Program-made: the position numbers and the translations under genes
The notes under the pieces: generated by a model
What the model saw: only the letters and a program-made list of their open reading frames with translations
The model's database searches: none
What the model was told of the DNA's origin: nothing
Shown: positions 9,001-19,604 of the stretch, piece after piece
Numbering within the stretch: position 1 is the stretch's first letter
Layout: every line of letters begins with the position of its first letter
Assembly: GCA_001642005.1 (NCBI GenBank)
Contig: LWCA01000396.1
Span: 1-28,913, forward strand
Length of the DNA: 28,913 nucleotides
Reading direction: 5' to 3'
Source of the DNA: Intoshia linei
Lineage: Eukaryota; Orthonectida; Rhopaluridae

Positions 9001-11670
9001 TCCAAATTGAGTTCCAAAAACTTTTTCTTTAAAAATTTCTTCAAATCTTACATTCAAATCTTTACAAATTTTTTCCTTCCAAATTTTGACTTTACCTTTA
9101 TATTTTTTAAACTTTGTAAAATAATTATGGCTTCAAGGATTGTCTTTTTAAATGTGCTTTCCATAAAATTACCAACCTTCGCCGAATATTACCCTTAAAA
9201 ATCCAACTTACCTCAGTATGAAATAGAAAAATTTTTAATAATAGATATACATTTATTATTTGTACATACATGTATTTTAAATAATATATTGAACCTCTAT
9301 GACGGCTACAAAATTTTTCTGTGCACCACGTTGAGAAATACTGATATACATTGATTAAAATACGATAAAAACAACGCTGAAAAGGGCACGTAATGGGCAT
9401 TTATATAAAATATTAGAATATTTAAAAACATTTTTTCATAAATATAATTTATAGTACCAGGTCAACCAGGAACAGAATACAGGGTAAACAGGATATATTG
9501 CCATCAAAATAAACTAATAAATGTCAATTTAAAAAATTTATATCTTCACGGTCATAAACAACATTAGAAAATATTTTAAAAAATGGAATTTATTTATTAA
9601 TCATCGGATCGTATGAGTACCAAAATTTAGAGAAAATGGATAATAAAAACATTTAAATTACCTGTGCTCCAACAATACCATTGCCTCCCAATAACTGATT
9701 TCCATAAAAATGCATAGAACCACCTTTACCTCCAGAGGAACCATTACCCCGACCTAAAAATAATAACGAAAATTACAAAATAAATAACCCAATAATTCAG
9801 AAAAAATTGAATCCATAGCAAGTCCACACACGTATGCCCAACCATGAACTCGATAAGCTGTGATAATAGAATCTGCACTCTCCATCGCTGCATTCATACC
9901 AACACACACAGCCTCCTAAAATATAATTTATGTCAATCGTTTTCAACCACTTCACGTTGTGGTCTTTCAATTTTTTTTAGTCATGATTCATGAACCCATT
10001 GCTGTAAAATTAATTTACATTTTTATAAAATAAAGACAATTCAAACAGAATTTTTTCGTAGCTGCGTTTAGATTGTATAAGTATATCCGGTGCGTCGCAC
10101 CGGTTGAGACCAGAACCGTGGAGAGCCAACAGTATGCCCATTAAAAATTAAAAAAAATTTCAAAAATGAGATATTGCTTATATACATTGCTTAATTGATC
10201 GTTAATTATCTAAAAATTAAAAATAGCCGTTGAAAATTGCATTAGTTATCGAAATTTTTGTATACTTAAGAAATTTTCCAACATTACCTATAAATTAAAA
10301 AAGTAGGCCCCTGACCCATTCTCCATGGTCCTGGTTGTGAGACACACTGCAATGGCTATTATTTACACAATCTGATTTGATATTTCTCTTTATAAATTAA
10401 ATTAATCTTCTAAAATGAAAGAATTTTATAATTTTTAATATTAAAAAAAGCTTTATAAAATCTAAATTTTGATAGGGACCTCTATAGAGGTGGTCCAAAT
10501 GTGCTAATAATGTCGCAAATGGCTGATTTGTGTAAATAAACGATCAAAAGGAACAAGTCATAAATAATTGTTTAAATTAAACCTTATTACGAGATTATGA
10601 ACCCGATGAATACAATCAGAGGCATATAAAAATAGTATTAAACTGCGCCTATACAAAAAATTAAATCTATTTTTCAAATTATAATATTTATATTCCCCAG
10701 GATTTTGTTATGATTAAAATGTTAAAAAATCACCAACTTCAGTTAAAGTTTAAGTTAAACTTTAACTTTAACCGATTGAGGGTGCATGGACCCTTTGGGT
10801 CCAAAAATATATATTTGGGTCCCTGAAATTTAAATAAAATTTTATAAAAAATACCATTTTTTTGAAAAATCTACTTAATCAAACCAAAAAATAAAAAATG
10901 CAATTTTACCAACTCTTAATGGAAAAATTCCCCTTTTTCCAATATTTTTTTGAAAAACACGATTTTACAAATCTTATGAGAAAAAATCTTTAATTTTAAT
11001 TTAATTTTTTCATAAATATTTTACATTTCATGTTTCTTTTCGGGTCTAAAAAAATAAATATTTTGAAATAGTGGTCCGTACCCTATTTGAATCGGGAATC
11101 ACTGCAATAATCTAAAACATCTTTTAAATTTTTGGGTTAAAAAATCTATAATCACCAGGGTAATTGAAATTTTTTCCAAACGAGAATAATTTTTTTTAAA
11201 ATATTCTTAATTTCAATCGCGTTCGACCTTGAAATGCCCCTCTAAATAATAAAAATACATGAACGACATTAAATCATTTACTAAATTTAATAATGAACAA
11301 TTCACAATTAAAAAAAGGTACCTGTCCACTATACAGATGACAAAACCCTCTAATTTCTTTTTCCTTATATAAAGCGTTGGATGCGTTTTCCATTTTTCGA
11401 ATAGTCATCATCTTAGTCAAATATTTCAATCCATTCTCCCTCGACAATTCTGTAAAGTTTGGAGGTAATTCTGCTAGGTTGTGAACCAAATAATTCTAAA
11501 AGAAATTAAAAACCAAAACGAAAAACCTAACGTTTCTAATACTAATTTCCTTGGACGGATTAGAGCTGTTATATCTGACCTGAAAAATGAATTAAAAAAA
11601 ATTGAAAATCTAATACCTGATTAAATGTAGCACATTTAAAAAATGTAGACAATCTATTGACAAATTTCAT
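6055..11670 (-). CDS. PDHA: Pyruvate dehydrogenase E1 component, alpha subunit, mitochondrial (complete)
   Basis: Eight exons: 11670-11617, 11579-11532, 11495-11322, 9915-9789, 9753-9662, 6919-6812, 6689-6445 and 6355-6055. They give 382 residues (human PDHA1 is 390), all in phase. E1-alpha and E1-beta decarboxylate pyruvate with thiamine diphosphate in the mitochondrial matrix, feeding acetyl-CoA to the TCA cycle. The N-terminus [18 protein letters not shown] is a plausible basic, Asp/Glu-free presequence, with a likely cleavage site around VRYNSS. The thiamine diphosphate/Mg motif is intact: GDG at 190-192, N195 and NN at 219-220. The regulatory phosphorylation loop [18 protein letters not shown] keeps both classical serines (S288 and S295), so control by PDH kinase and phosphatase is likely retained. 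Also conserved are [11 protein letters not shown] and GKGGSMHFY. Introns 3 (1406 bp) and 5 (2742 bp) are long; intron 5 holds a hAT relic. The gene is divergent from COG5. A working PDH indicates an aerobic mitochondrion. Confidence 0.93.
6920..9661. other. PDHA intron 5, 2.7 kb, transposon-laden
   Basis: The longest intron of this gene. A hAT-end-like motif (AGTGCTTCTCAACTT, followed by CTGTGGACC) lies at about 6977-7008, and hAT transposase debris lies between about 7820 and 8480. The remainder, 8500-9660, is AT-rich and shows nothing I recognise; its open frames are short and low-complexity. Confidence 0.6.
7824..8480 (-). pseudogene. hAT-family transposase relic
   Basis: Reading the minus strand, an open stretch at 8186-8001 contains [18 protein letters not shown] followed by a Trp/Phe-rich segment, resembling the central part of hAT-like transposases (an ARW-x-x-R motif). 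Downstream, at 7936-7824, a second stretch reads [19 protein letters not shown], which fits the C-terminal hAT dimerisation domain (usual form VERSFSKLKLIKxxLR). Upstream fragments (about 8300-8230, [17 protein letters not shown]) are interrupted by stops and frameshifts. The copy is dead. It lies in intron 5 of PDHA on the same strand as the host gene. Assignment to hAT rests mainly on the C-terminal motif. Confidence 0.55.
9916..11321. other. PDHA intron 3, 1.4 kb, with palindromes and possible element ends
   Basis: Noncoding. It contains a perfect GC-rich palindrome at 10087-10103 (CCGGTGCG, one base, CGCACCGG), a 10-bp-arm palindrome around 10743-10767 (GTTAAAGTTT and its inverse), and a hAT-end-like GGGAATCACTG near 11094-11104. 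It is probably old transposon sequence. No transposase reading frame was found. Confidence 0.5.
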
Positions 11671-11810
11671 GAGCAATTACTATAAAATTGACTAAAACGT
11701 ATGATATTCAAAATATTCAAAACTAATCAAATCAAATTCAAAATAAATTATAATTTATTACGAAAATGTATTAATAAATTTCATTAAAATTATATATTTT
11801 GTACCTTGTA
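11671..11810. promoter_or_regulatory. Divergent promoter region between PDHA and COG5
   Basis: Only 140 bp separate the PDHA ATG (minus strand, 11670) from the proposed COG5 ATG (plus strand, 11811). Both promoters must lie here or overlap the first exons. The interval is almost entirely A+T, and I could not single out a TATA box or initiator. Confidence 0.5.
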
Positions 11811-14800
11811 ATGAACGAAAAACTAAAATCTAATGGTAAATTGTAAATTATAATATAGAATGTAAGCAAAGTTTAGAAATAATATCTAAAATATCGTCAA
11901 ATGGAGAATACCACTTTTCTCAACATTTGAGCGTGGAAGAAAAAATGAAAAAAATAAAAATTTGTAAAAATATCGCTGAAGACTATACAAACAAATTAAT
12001 GTCTGTAAAGCATCATGATTTTTTTAGTGTAGCTTTAGACACTGAAATTTTTGAAGATAAAATTATACAATTACGAGAAAAAATGGATTTATTCCGTGAA
12101 GAATCGGTAAAATTTCACAATAAAACTACAAATGGATACACTTGTTTCAAAGACTATACAAGAAATTTAGAAAACGCTCAAGAGACATTTTTTATCATTA
12201 AAGGTCTCAATACGATAATTACATTATCCAATAAATTGGATGGTTATTTTAATTTTAAAGATTTTGTCAAATCTTCAAATATTATTTGTCAAATGAATGA
12301 AATTTTTTCAAAGGACGTTTACAGAAAAATTTGTGTTATGGACAAATATTACTCTTCAATGATATCGTGTAGAGATCATATCGAGTTGCATGTTAGAGAT
12401 TCACTTTTAGATACATTTTCCAATTTGAAATTGGAATCCAAATATACGTTGCCCAAAAATGAATTTATTGTATTGTCTAATTTTAACAAGATTGATGCCT
12501 TTTTAAATCAATATTTTCAATTAAAACTTGAAAACTTTGATAATTTACTTGAAAATGATTTTTTAATTATTTCTAAACTTATTATATCAAAGCAAATTAC
12601 AAGTCTAACTACAAATGAAATTATACAGTACAATATTTGTCAGGATGTTACTGTTCAAATTAAAGAGTTGGGTTTTTTGCAACGAATCACTTGCATTATT
12701 ATAGATACCATTCAAGAACTATGCAATGAAAATTACAACCTTTTCATTCCACTTTTACAGTTTTGGGAAAATAATTCAAATATTATTTATCAGCATTTAA
12801 TTAAAATTGTTGATATTATTATCGATAAACACACCAATGAAAATTATTTATCTTATCCTATTGAAATGGAATACCCATTTATTTTAAATATATTTTCCAA
12901 TTTTACTAACGATTTGATTTCTGTTTTTAATTTAAAATATTTTACCGTTGAAAATTTACAAAAAAAATTTAAAAATGTTCAATGTTGCTATCTATCAAAA
13001 TTAATGAATTTATTTTTTAAACCTTTAAACGACTTTTTTAATAAAGGTATTCCAACTCAAGAAATGCTTGATGAACATTTTTCAAATTGTGAAAGGTTTT
13101 TTGTTTTTTTGATTTTATTTTTACATTTTTATTAGACTTTTGAATAAAATTAATACTTTTGATTTGAAACAAAAAGCAAACAAATTGATATGCAAAATGC
13201 TCAACATGTATATTATTGATAAAGCGCAAGTAAATATTTATTTTGTATTGGGAGAGTCACCGCGTTAATCAGGGAAGTTTGTGGTTAATTTTTGTTTCTT
13301 CGTCAAACTAAAGGGGAACAATTGATCTATAAGTATAATTTTTTAAAAAAACTTTCTTTTTTTTTATATATATTATAAATTATGAAACGTTTTTTTAAAT
13401 TACGTACATTTTATATGAATTTAAATTCAAGTAAAATGTTATCATCTTGTTTAGTTTAGTCACAACAATTTCTACAAGTCTTAGAATTTTATAAAGTCCA
13501 CATTTCTATTACAGTTTTTACCGGGTGTTAGTAAGATAAATTTCAACCTTCCAAACTCACATCTTACGGGTCAAAAAGTCCAATTGTCCTTTTTTTTGAA
13601 AATCAAACGAGTTGGAGAATTTAAAAAAATATACACTCTGATACGGATTTTAAAATCATAAATATTATTATAAATTTAAATTTAAAAAAATTATATCTTC
13701 AGGGCCAAAACCCAAAATTACCCTTCTTTTTTTAATTAAAACAGCTCTAGAATTTCAAAAAATTTACAGGTGGTACAGGTGTATCCTGTTAACACACACA
13801 GAAAATTTAAATCCGAATAAATGACGACTTCACGGTCAAAAAAGCATTTTAATATTCATATATTTTTTTTTGAAATATTTTATTAAAACAAAAAATGTGA
13901 AATAATTAACGGTCCGAAAATTTAAAAAAAAGATTATTCTGATAGAATTTATTCCATTTGATTTGAATACAAAATTTCAACCCCAGAAATCTACGCATTC
14001 CCGGTGAAAAATAATTTTTAATATATTATCAACCAATATTTTTCAAATATTTCGAATTAAAATAAAAATGAAAATGCAAATTGATCTTACAATTTCAAAA
14101 AAAAATGTGAATTGAACGTCTACAGATTTCCAATAAAGAAATATTGGTGAAAATCTATATAATTCATTCCTTCGGATTTTTTTTATTTTCAAATATTTGA
14201 GATTTTGATTTTCAAAAAATATAAAACCACTTTATTATAAAGTTTATACTAAATTTTATTCTTAAACTACAATAACCAAGTTCTACAAAGACTTTGTCAA
14301 AGTACAACTTTGTTATTATCATTTTTATATTTATTACAATGGTTTGCAATGGTGGTTAAATTCATCCGAAATATGTTTTTAAAGTGTTTACTCAGTTAAT
14401 TATTGATACAAAATTGATATTTTTTACTTACCGTAAGCAGATACTGAATATAATAAATTATTATTAATAATAATAACAAAAAAATAAACATATTTTTTTT
14501 TAAAACTGCTAAAATTTAAAATCTCTTCTTAAAAAATATAAAAAAATTAAAATTGGCATGATTTGTCACATTGGTATAATAGACCAAAAAATGCTTCAAA
14601 GACTAAAAAAAGAAAAATTCCAAAATTGCTTAAAATTTGAAAAATCCCGTTAAATTTGTTTAGAGACTAAAAAATATCTTAAAACCCGTTCAAAGGTTGT
14701 TTAAAAAGAAAATTTCTAAAAACCTCTATATGGGTATAAATATATAATCTCACCTCAATTTGGAAAATTTTTTAATGAATCACTAATTGAAAAAAATATG

Positions 14801-17161
14801 AATTCTAAAAATCGTGTTCAATGTTTTAGTTACAAATTTCTTTAAAATGTGAAAAATCACCCTCTATTTTGTATAAACGAAAATATTTTCTTAAGATCAG
14901 TTCAAAGATTGCTAAAAAAGAAATTTTAAATCCACTTCTTAAAATTTGTATAAAAATAAAAATTGGAAGAATCCTCTTAAAGGTGTGTATGTTCTAGATT
15001 TTTGAAACTCGGCCCGAAGCATGATCCGAACACAAACTTCAAAAAATGCTTCAACACGATCGAAACAAAAATGTTTAAACCTTCAGACCGTGTTGCAAAA
15101 TTATACTAGACTAGGTTGACTGTTATGTACTACGTACAAACAGGATCTAGCTCTACCGAGGGCATATTTTTTTTATATTTAAAAAATAAATTCACGTTAA
15201 AAATGTAATTTAAAAATCCTACTATTTACTATTATCAATCCTTTAAAGGAGTGGTTATTTAAAATTATTTTTCATCGGGAATGCGTAGATTTCTCGGGTT
15301 AAACTTTTTTGTTTTAATAAAATATTTTAAAAAAAATATATGAATACTAAAATACTTTTTTGACCGAGAAGTCGTCACTTATTCTGATTGAAATTTTCTG
15401 TGTGTGTTAACAGAATACAACTGTAAAACCTGTAAATTATTTGAAATTCATGAGCTGTTTTCATTAAAAAAAGAAGGGTAATTTGTGGTTTTGGCCCTGA
15501 AAATATATTTTTGTAAATTTAAATTTATGGTAATGTTTATGATATTAAAATCCGTATCGGCGTATATATTATTTTAAATTCTCCAGCTTGTTTGATTTTC
15601 AAAAAGAGGGACAACTGGTGTTTTTGACCCGTAAGATGTGAAATTGGGAGGTTGAAATTAAGTTTGCGAACACCCCCGGAAAAAACTGTAATTGGAAATG
15701 TGGACTTTATAAAATTCTAAGACGGGTAGTTATTTAAATTAAATAGGACATACAGACAAACACACACAAACAAAAATCGAATAGCATATTATATAAGTTA
15801 GGATACTAAGAAATGCCTTAAAAGAATTTCTTTCAGAAAATGTGACATAATAAAAATTCTAGAATCTCCCAAAATTTGTAAAATTCCGTAAATTAAGTAG
15901 AAACAAAAATATCATTAAAACTGGTTCTAGTATTGATAAAATTCAAATTTTTATGGTTATAATCATTGAGGGATCATATTTATTCTAATTTAACTCATAG
16001 GGTCAATTCAAAATTGATTATAATAAATTTAAAATCATCAAACCAATTTTAATTAAATTTGTCTAGAACGTACTCTCATATGGAAATGTTTCGACAGTGA
16101 TTACTAGACCCCAAAACTATTGTACCGATTTGTTTAAATGCACATTATATATGCAAGAATACTGGTTTCAAAGAGAAAATAATTTTCTAACTAACGAAAA
16201 AGATTTGTACGAATCGTTTAAAAATTGCAACATGGAGATTTTTAATAGTTTTACTACATCCTTAATGAAGCATTTTAAAAATATTTTTTTGACAATGGTT
16301 GATAATTATAGGTACTTTTATTTTATTAAATTTAATTTCGGATGCAAAATTTAGTGAATTCTCACAGCAAGGAATAATATTATATGTAAAAGAATTGGAA
16401 ATGTTTTTAAAAAAAGTTGTTAAACAACATTTATTGTTATTCCCAGATTGTGACACCAAATCTAATGGGTTTGTATAATTTCTAAATATTGTGTTAAAAA
16501 TATAGTCTAGTCTGATAAATGTATTAAACGAAAGCTGGCTTTACTATGTTGTGGTGTTGTCTCATATTTATTTTGAAAATAGCAAGGTCACTAGACAATT
16601 TAGTCTAGATTTTGAAAAAATTGAAAAATATTTTGATCAATTTTTCAACATTTGTTTTACCCTTACAGAAAACTACAAATATGCTGTTTTTATGAGGTAA
16701 TTTGTAATTGAATTTATTTTATTTCTAGAAATTTGATTCTTTGTCAAATCGAATTATCTTCAATAAAAAATTTTGTTTCAGATTTTCTTCGTGCAGATCA
16801 ATTGTCCAACAATTTAGACCCCTATGAATTTGATAAAAAGAGGAATTTATTGTTAATTTTTTTCATTACGAAATATGTAAAGCAAGAAAAATGTTGTGAT
16901 CTTCCTAGTGTTGGTTTTTATATTTTTTAATCTTATTTTATCTAGCTTTTGAATACCTCATTCCAGAGACGTGTCACTCATTTATATCAATATTTTGATA
17001 GAGTTGGATTGATTTTCTCAGAAATTCAGTAATCATTTTCAATTTATTTTTATTTTCAAAATAGGAATATGATTAATACAATCAAGTCAGATAATAATAT
17101 AGATTTAAAAGACAATTTATTTCAAGTGATAACTCATCTTGCGAATACGTGTAAACAATAA
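11811..17161 (+). CDS. COG5: Conserved oligomeric Golgi complex subunit 5 (COG5), complete
   Basis: Nine exons: 11811-11835, 11859-13095, 13136-13229, 16067-16311, 16355-16468, 16511-16696, 16729-16909, 16946-17028 and 17065-17161. They give 753 residues (human COG5 is about 839). COG5 belongs to lobe B of the COG tether, which captures vesicles for retrograde traffic within the Golgi. Matches to COG5 in order: a coiled N-terminus, ETFFIIKGLNTIITLSNKL, the FW and EYP landmarks before YLSKLMNLFFKPLNDFF (human YLSKSLSRLFDPIN), YVKELEMFL (human YMKELQGFI), a helical C-terminal region, and SFQRRV near the end. Sequence identity is low, but landmarks and spacing agree through the whole length. Introns are 32-43 nt except intron 3 (13230-16066, 2837 bp), which contains a large inverted repeat. 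The first exon (8 codons) and its 23-nt intron are inferred because the large exon is open upstream of 11945 with no ATG; the fallback start is the ATG at 11945. AATAAA overlaps the stop (17157-17162). Confidence 0.8.
13478..15723. repeat. Large imperfect inverted repeat (foldback-like element) in COG5 intron 3
   Basis: The left arm, about 13478-14022, and the right arm, about 15262-15723, are diverged inverted copies. Matching landmarks from outside in: TTAGAATTTTATAAAGTCCA, the ACCGGGTGTT region, a CATCTTACGGGTCAAAAA block, GTTAACACACACAGAAAATTT, and AGAAATCTACGCATTCCCGG. The right arm lacks roughly 100 bp near its inner end. The 1.2-kb spacer has no long reading frame. Past the right arm, 15745-15810, the sequence CATACAGACAAACACACAC leads into TATATAAGTTAGGATAC, which recurs inverted at 28230-28290, so the family end probably lies near 15810. 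No transposase was seen. Confidence 0.7.
15114..15253 (+). repeat. 140-bp dispersed repeat, copy A
   Basis: Similar over its whole length to 19002-19141 in the same orientation. Shared blocks include TACTACGTACAAACAG, CCTACTATT and the terminal TCAATCCTTTAAAGGAGTG. It sits directly beside the right arm of the COG5-intron inverted repeat and may be part of that element's interior. Confidence 0.7.
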
Positions 17162-17162
17162 A
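17157..17162 (+). promoter_or_regulatory. COG5 poly(A) signal AATAAA overlapping the stop codon
   Basis: The terminal codons AAA CAA TAA are followed by A, so AATAAA spans the stop. This implies a very short 3' UTR. Confidence 0.5.
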
Positions 17163-17769
17163 TAGCTTTATTTACATTACTGTATTTGTTTTGAGTACCC
17201 CAAAAATATGCCTTTAAACTATCATGCTATTGTTTGTTTTACATTTTAGTTTCAAATTTTTTCGTATAGTTTATTAATCCCTAAATGTCGGCTCACCAAA
17301 AATCTATGTACATCAGTATAGTATTCTATTTATAACATGTTTAGTCAGTGTCAAACACAAATTGAATCTCAATCATCAGAGGTAAATTTAGTTTTAAATT
17401 TTAAATTCAGACGTTTGGAATATCGGTCAAAATAATTCAATTTGTTTTGTGTTCATTAGGGGATTCTTGTAATAAAATTTGTCTCTCAAATACTTCATTT
17501 TTACTTTACATGTGTTTTATATTAAAACATTTTAATTAAATTAAATTAAATTGTAAATCTGGCGTGGAAGGACACTGGTTAGTTTTATTTTCAGCGTGTA
17601 GAATGTTTCATTGTTTGAATTACAAAAATTTGTCATCTTACAGGGGCCATTGATTCGAAAAAGTTTGAGTAACATTAGGAAATTACATTAGTATTAGTAA
17701 TAAAAGGAAGTATCATTATGATTCATAATATGTGTCGTATAGAATAGTGGTTATTGTAGTGCGACCAGG

Positions 17770-17818
17770 AGTACGACTTTTTAAATACAGATAAAGGCAC
17801 TGTTCCAAAAGTCGTACT
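17770..17818. repeat. Stem-loop with 12-bp perfect arms
   Basis: AGTACGACTTTT at 17770-17781 pairs perfectly with AAAAGTCGTACT at 17807-17818 across a 25-nt loop. Related motifs (GTCGTAGT at 17821, TAGTACGAC near 18377) lie nearby, so this may be a mobile-element end. Confidence 0.6.
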
Positions 17819-18312
17819 TTGTCGTAGTAAATAAACTTATAAATTGAAATTTAACTTATATGTCATTTTTTCTAATCAGAAACATATTTTGTTAGTAAGC
17901 AATAGAAGTACGTTCATGGTTAAGTTAACCGTTAACCTAAAATTATATTATTGTTTTATTTAAGTTACCTCATCGTTACAAGAAGAGTATTGATTCGCAT
18001 CAATCCACATTTTAGCAGAAAAAATGGGTGGAATGTAAGATAAATAACTGCTAGGAATACTAATTCCATCATCTATCAAAAAAATCATAAATATTGGAAT
18101 TATAATATGTAAATACATTTGGTTAGTTATTATATTTACGCCCTCGATTATCCTTTACATATTTTTTCAATTCAAAGTTTTAAATACTTTTTGTAATTTA
18201 CAATGGATTTATACAAAAATTTTTAAATGGATAAATTCTAAAACATGCATTTTCAACCTTTTACACAAAGCCATATTAGAACTCGGCAACCGGTAAAAAT
18301 TAAATAACGTTG

Positions 18313-18358
18313 ATATGTGTAGGACCTACACATATAATACAGTCATTGACTGTATTAT
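18313..18358. repeat. Two adjoining perfect palindromes
   Basis: The first, 18313-18335, has arms ATATGTGTAGG and CCTACACATAT around one central base. The second, 18334-18358, has arms ATAATACAGTCA and TGACTGTATTAT around one central base. They overlap by two bases. Arms this long with single-base centres in tandem are unlikely to be chance. Confidence 0.8.
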
Positions 18359-19001
18359 ACATGTATTATACTTTTAGTACGACAAAAATATGATCAGCCT
18401 AGTTATTGTTTAAATACTAAACTAAAGGAATGAGAGGTGGTGACGGGGTAGTCAAGTTAAATTAATTTTGATAACTTTAAAAATTATATTAGGAATTTAA
18501 TTTTAACTTTAATTTAAATTCGTCGTATGGTTTGATTATATAACCTTGAATAAATTAGCAGAGATAATTTTTGAAGGTTGTAGATAATATTGAATGTTTA
18601 AATATAAATCTTAATCAACTATTCGTTATCCTCGATTTTTTTGTGAAAAAGTAATCAACATGCAACTGTAATACATGTAGCTTAATTGTTATTTATCATT
18701 GGAAATTATTTATTCACTTAATTCACTATCATTTTCCAAATGTTTGTAAAAATCAATAGAACTCTTTAAAATTTTATAATTATAATTTTTTTGGCATACC
18801 CTTACGAGATTGTGATGACGTCATTGATATGTAAAGTGAACAACTTAAATTTGGCTTAGAATTAGCAATAAATTATATTTAATTTACGACATAATTACCA
18901 TCACGTCGCGTGATTGTATTTTATTAGAATATAACTTATTTTTTGTTGGCACAAAGTAAACAGATAATAACATTAATTTTTACGCATATTACATGTTACT
19001 G

Positions 19002-19141
19002 GGTTGACTGTATTGTACTACGTACAAACAGCACCTAGCTCTGCCTAGGGAACATTTTTATTATACCAAAAAAATAAATTAACGTTGAAAATCTAACTTA
19101 AAAATCCTACTATTCACTATTATCAATCCTTTAAAGGAGTG
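19002..19141 (+). repeat. 140-bp dispersed repeat, copy B
   Basis: Second copy of the repeat at 15114-15253, same orientation and same end points, both finishing at TCCTTTAAAGGAGTG. The flanking sequence differs from copy A, which helps fix the element boundaries. Confidence 0.7.
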
Positions 19142-19435
19142 ATTCATAAATTTGTTTCAGGTGGAACCATCATATTATATTACTTTAAATAAACTTTAAA
19201 GTGAATTATTCCCTCTTAATTTTTTGTTTGTTAACATTTGCGTAAAAAATTTTAAAAACAATTGTTATCCCATTTTTTTAATTTATTAGACGAATGTGTC
19301 TAATATTAAAAATAAAGTAAAAACAGTCCAATCCTACAAATTGTCATAAATAGCATAATTCCAGAAAAAATAAAATTATAAAAACCTATGTTGTCATTTT
19401 CAATGTGATGATATATATTCAGTACCAATTTAATA

Positions 19436-19560
19436 CAGTCCGACCCCGCTTTGGGGCAAACCTCGGTGTGGTTTTGAGGCACTTTTTCAGAAATGTTATT
19501 TTATAGTATTTATATCGATGTCATAACAATATATATGAAATTAACCCCGCTTTTGGGGCA
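19436..19560 (+). mobile_element. Probable left end of a pogo/Tigger-like element
   Basis: Following a TA dinucleotide at 19434-19435, the sequence CAGTCCGACCCCGCTTTGGG resembles a pogo/Tigger-type terminus. A short GC hairpin (CCCCGCTTTGGGG at 19444-19456) recurs as CCCCGCTTTTGGGG at 19546-19559. It lies just upstream of the transposase remnant. I could not find the matching right terminus. Confidence 0.4.
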
Positions 19561-19604
19561 AAAATGTTATAAATATAAAATATATAAGTATAATTTTTTT
19601 TCTT

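Larger units (their letters stand above)
17162..19433. other. Gene-free stretch with hairpins and a repeat copy
   Basis: No exon similar to a known family was found on either strand. Apart from the structures listed separately (stem-loop at 17770-17818, twin palindromes at 18313-18358, repeat copy at 19002-19141), it is plain AT-rich sequence without transfer-RNA-like cloverleafs that I could see. Confidence 0.5.

Noticed and set aside
9007-9400. Open frames on both strands in PDHA intron 5
   Set aside because: Phe/Lys/Ile-rich frames expected from AT-rich noncoding DNA; no family pattern.
11901-11930. ATG at 11901 as the COG5 start
   Set aside because: It is in a different frame and meets TGA after nine codons. 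The TTG at 11927 that opens the long frame is not a credible eukaryotic start.
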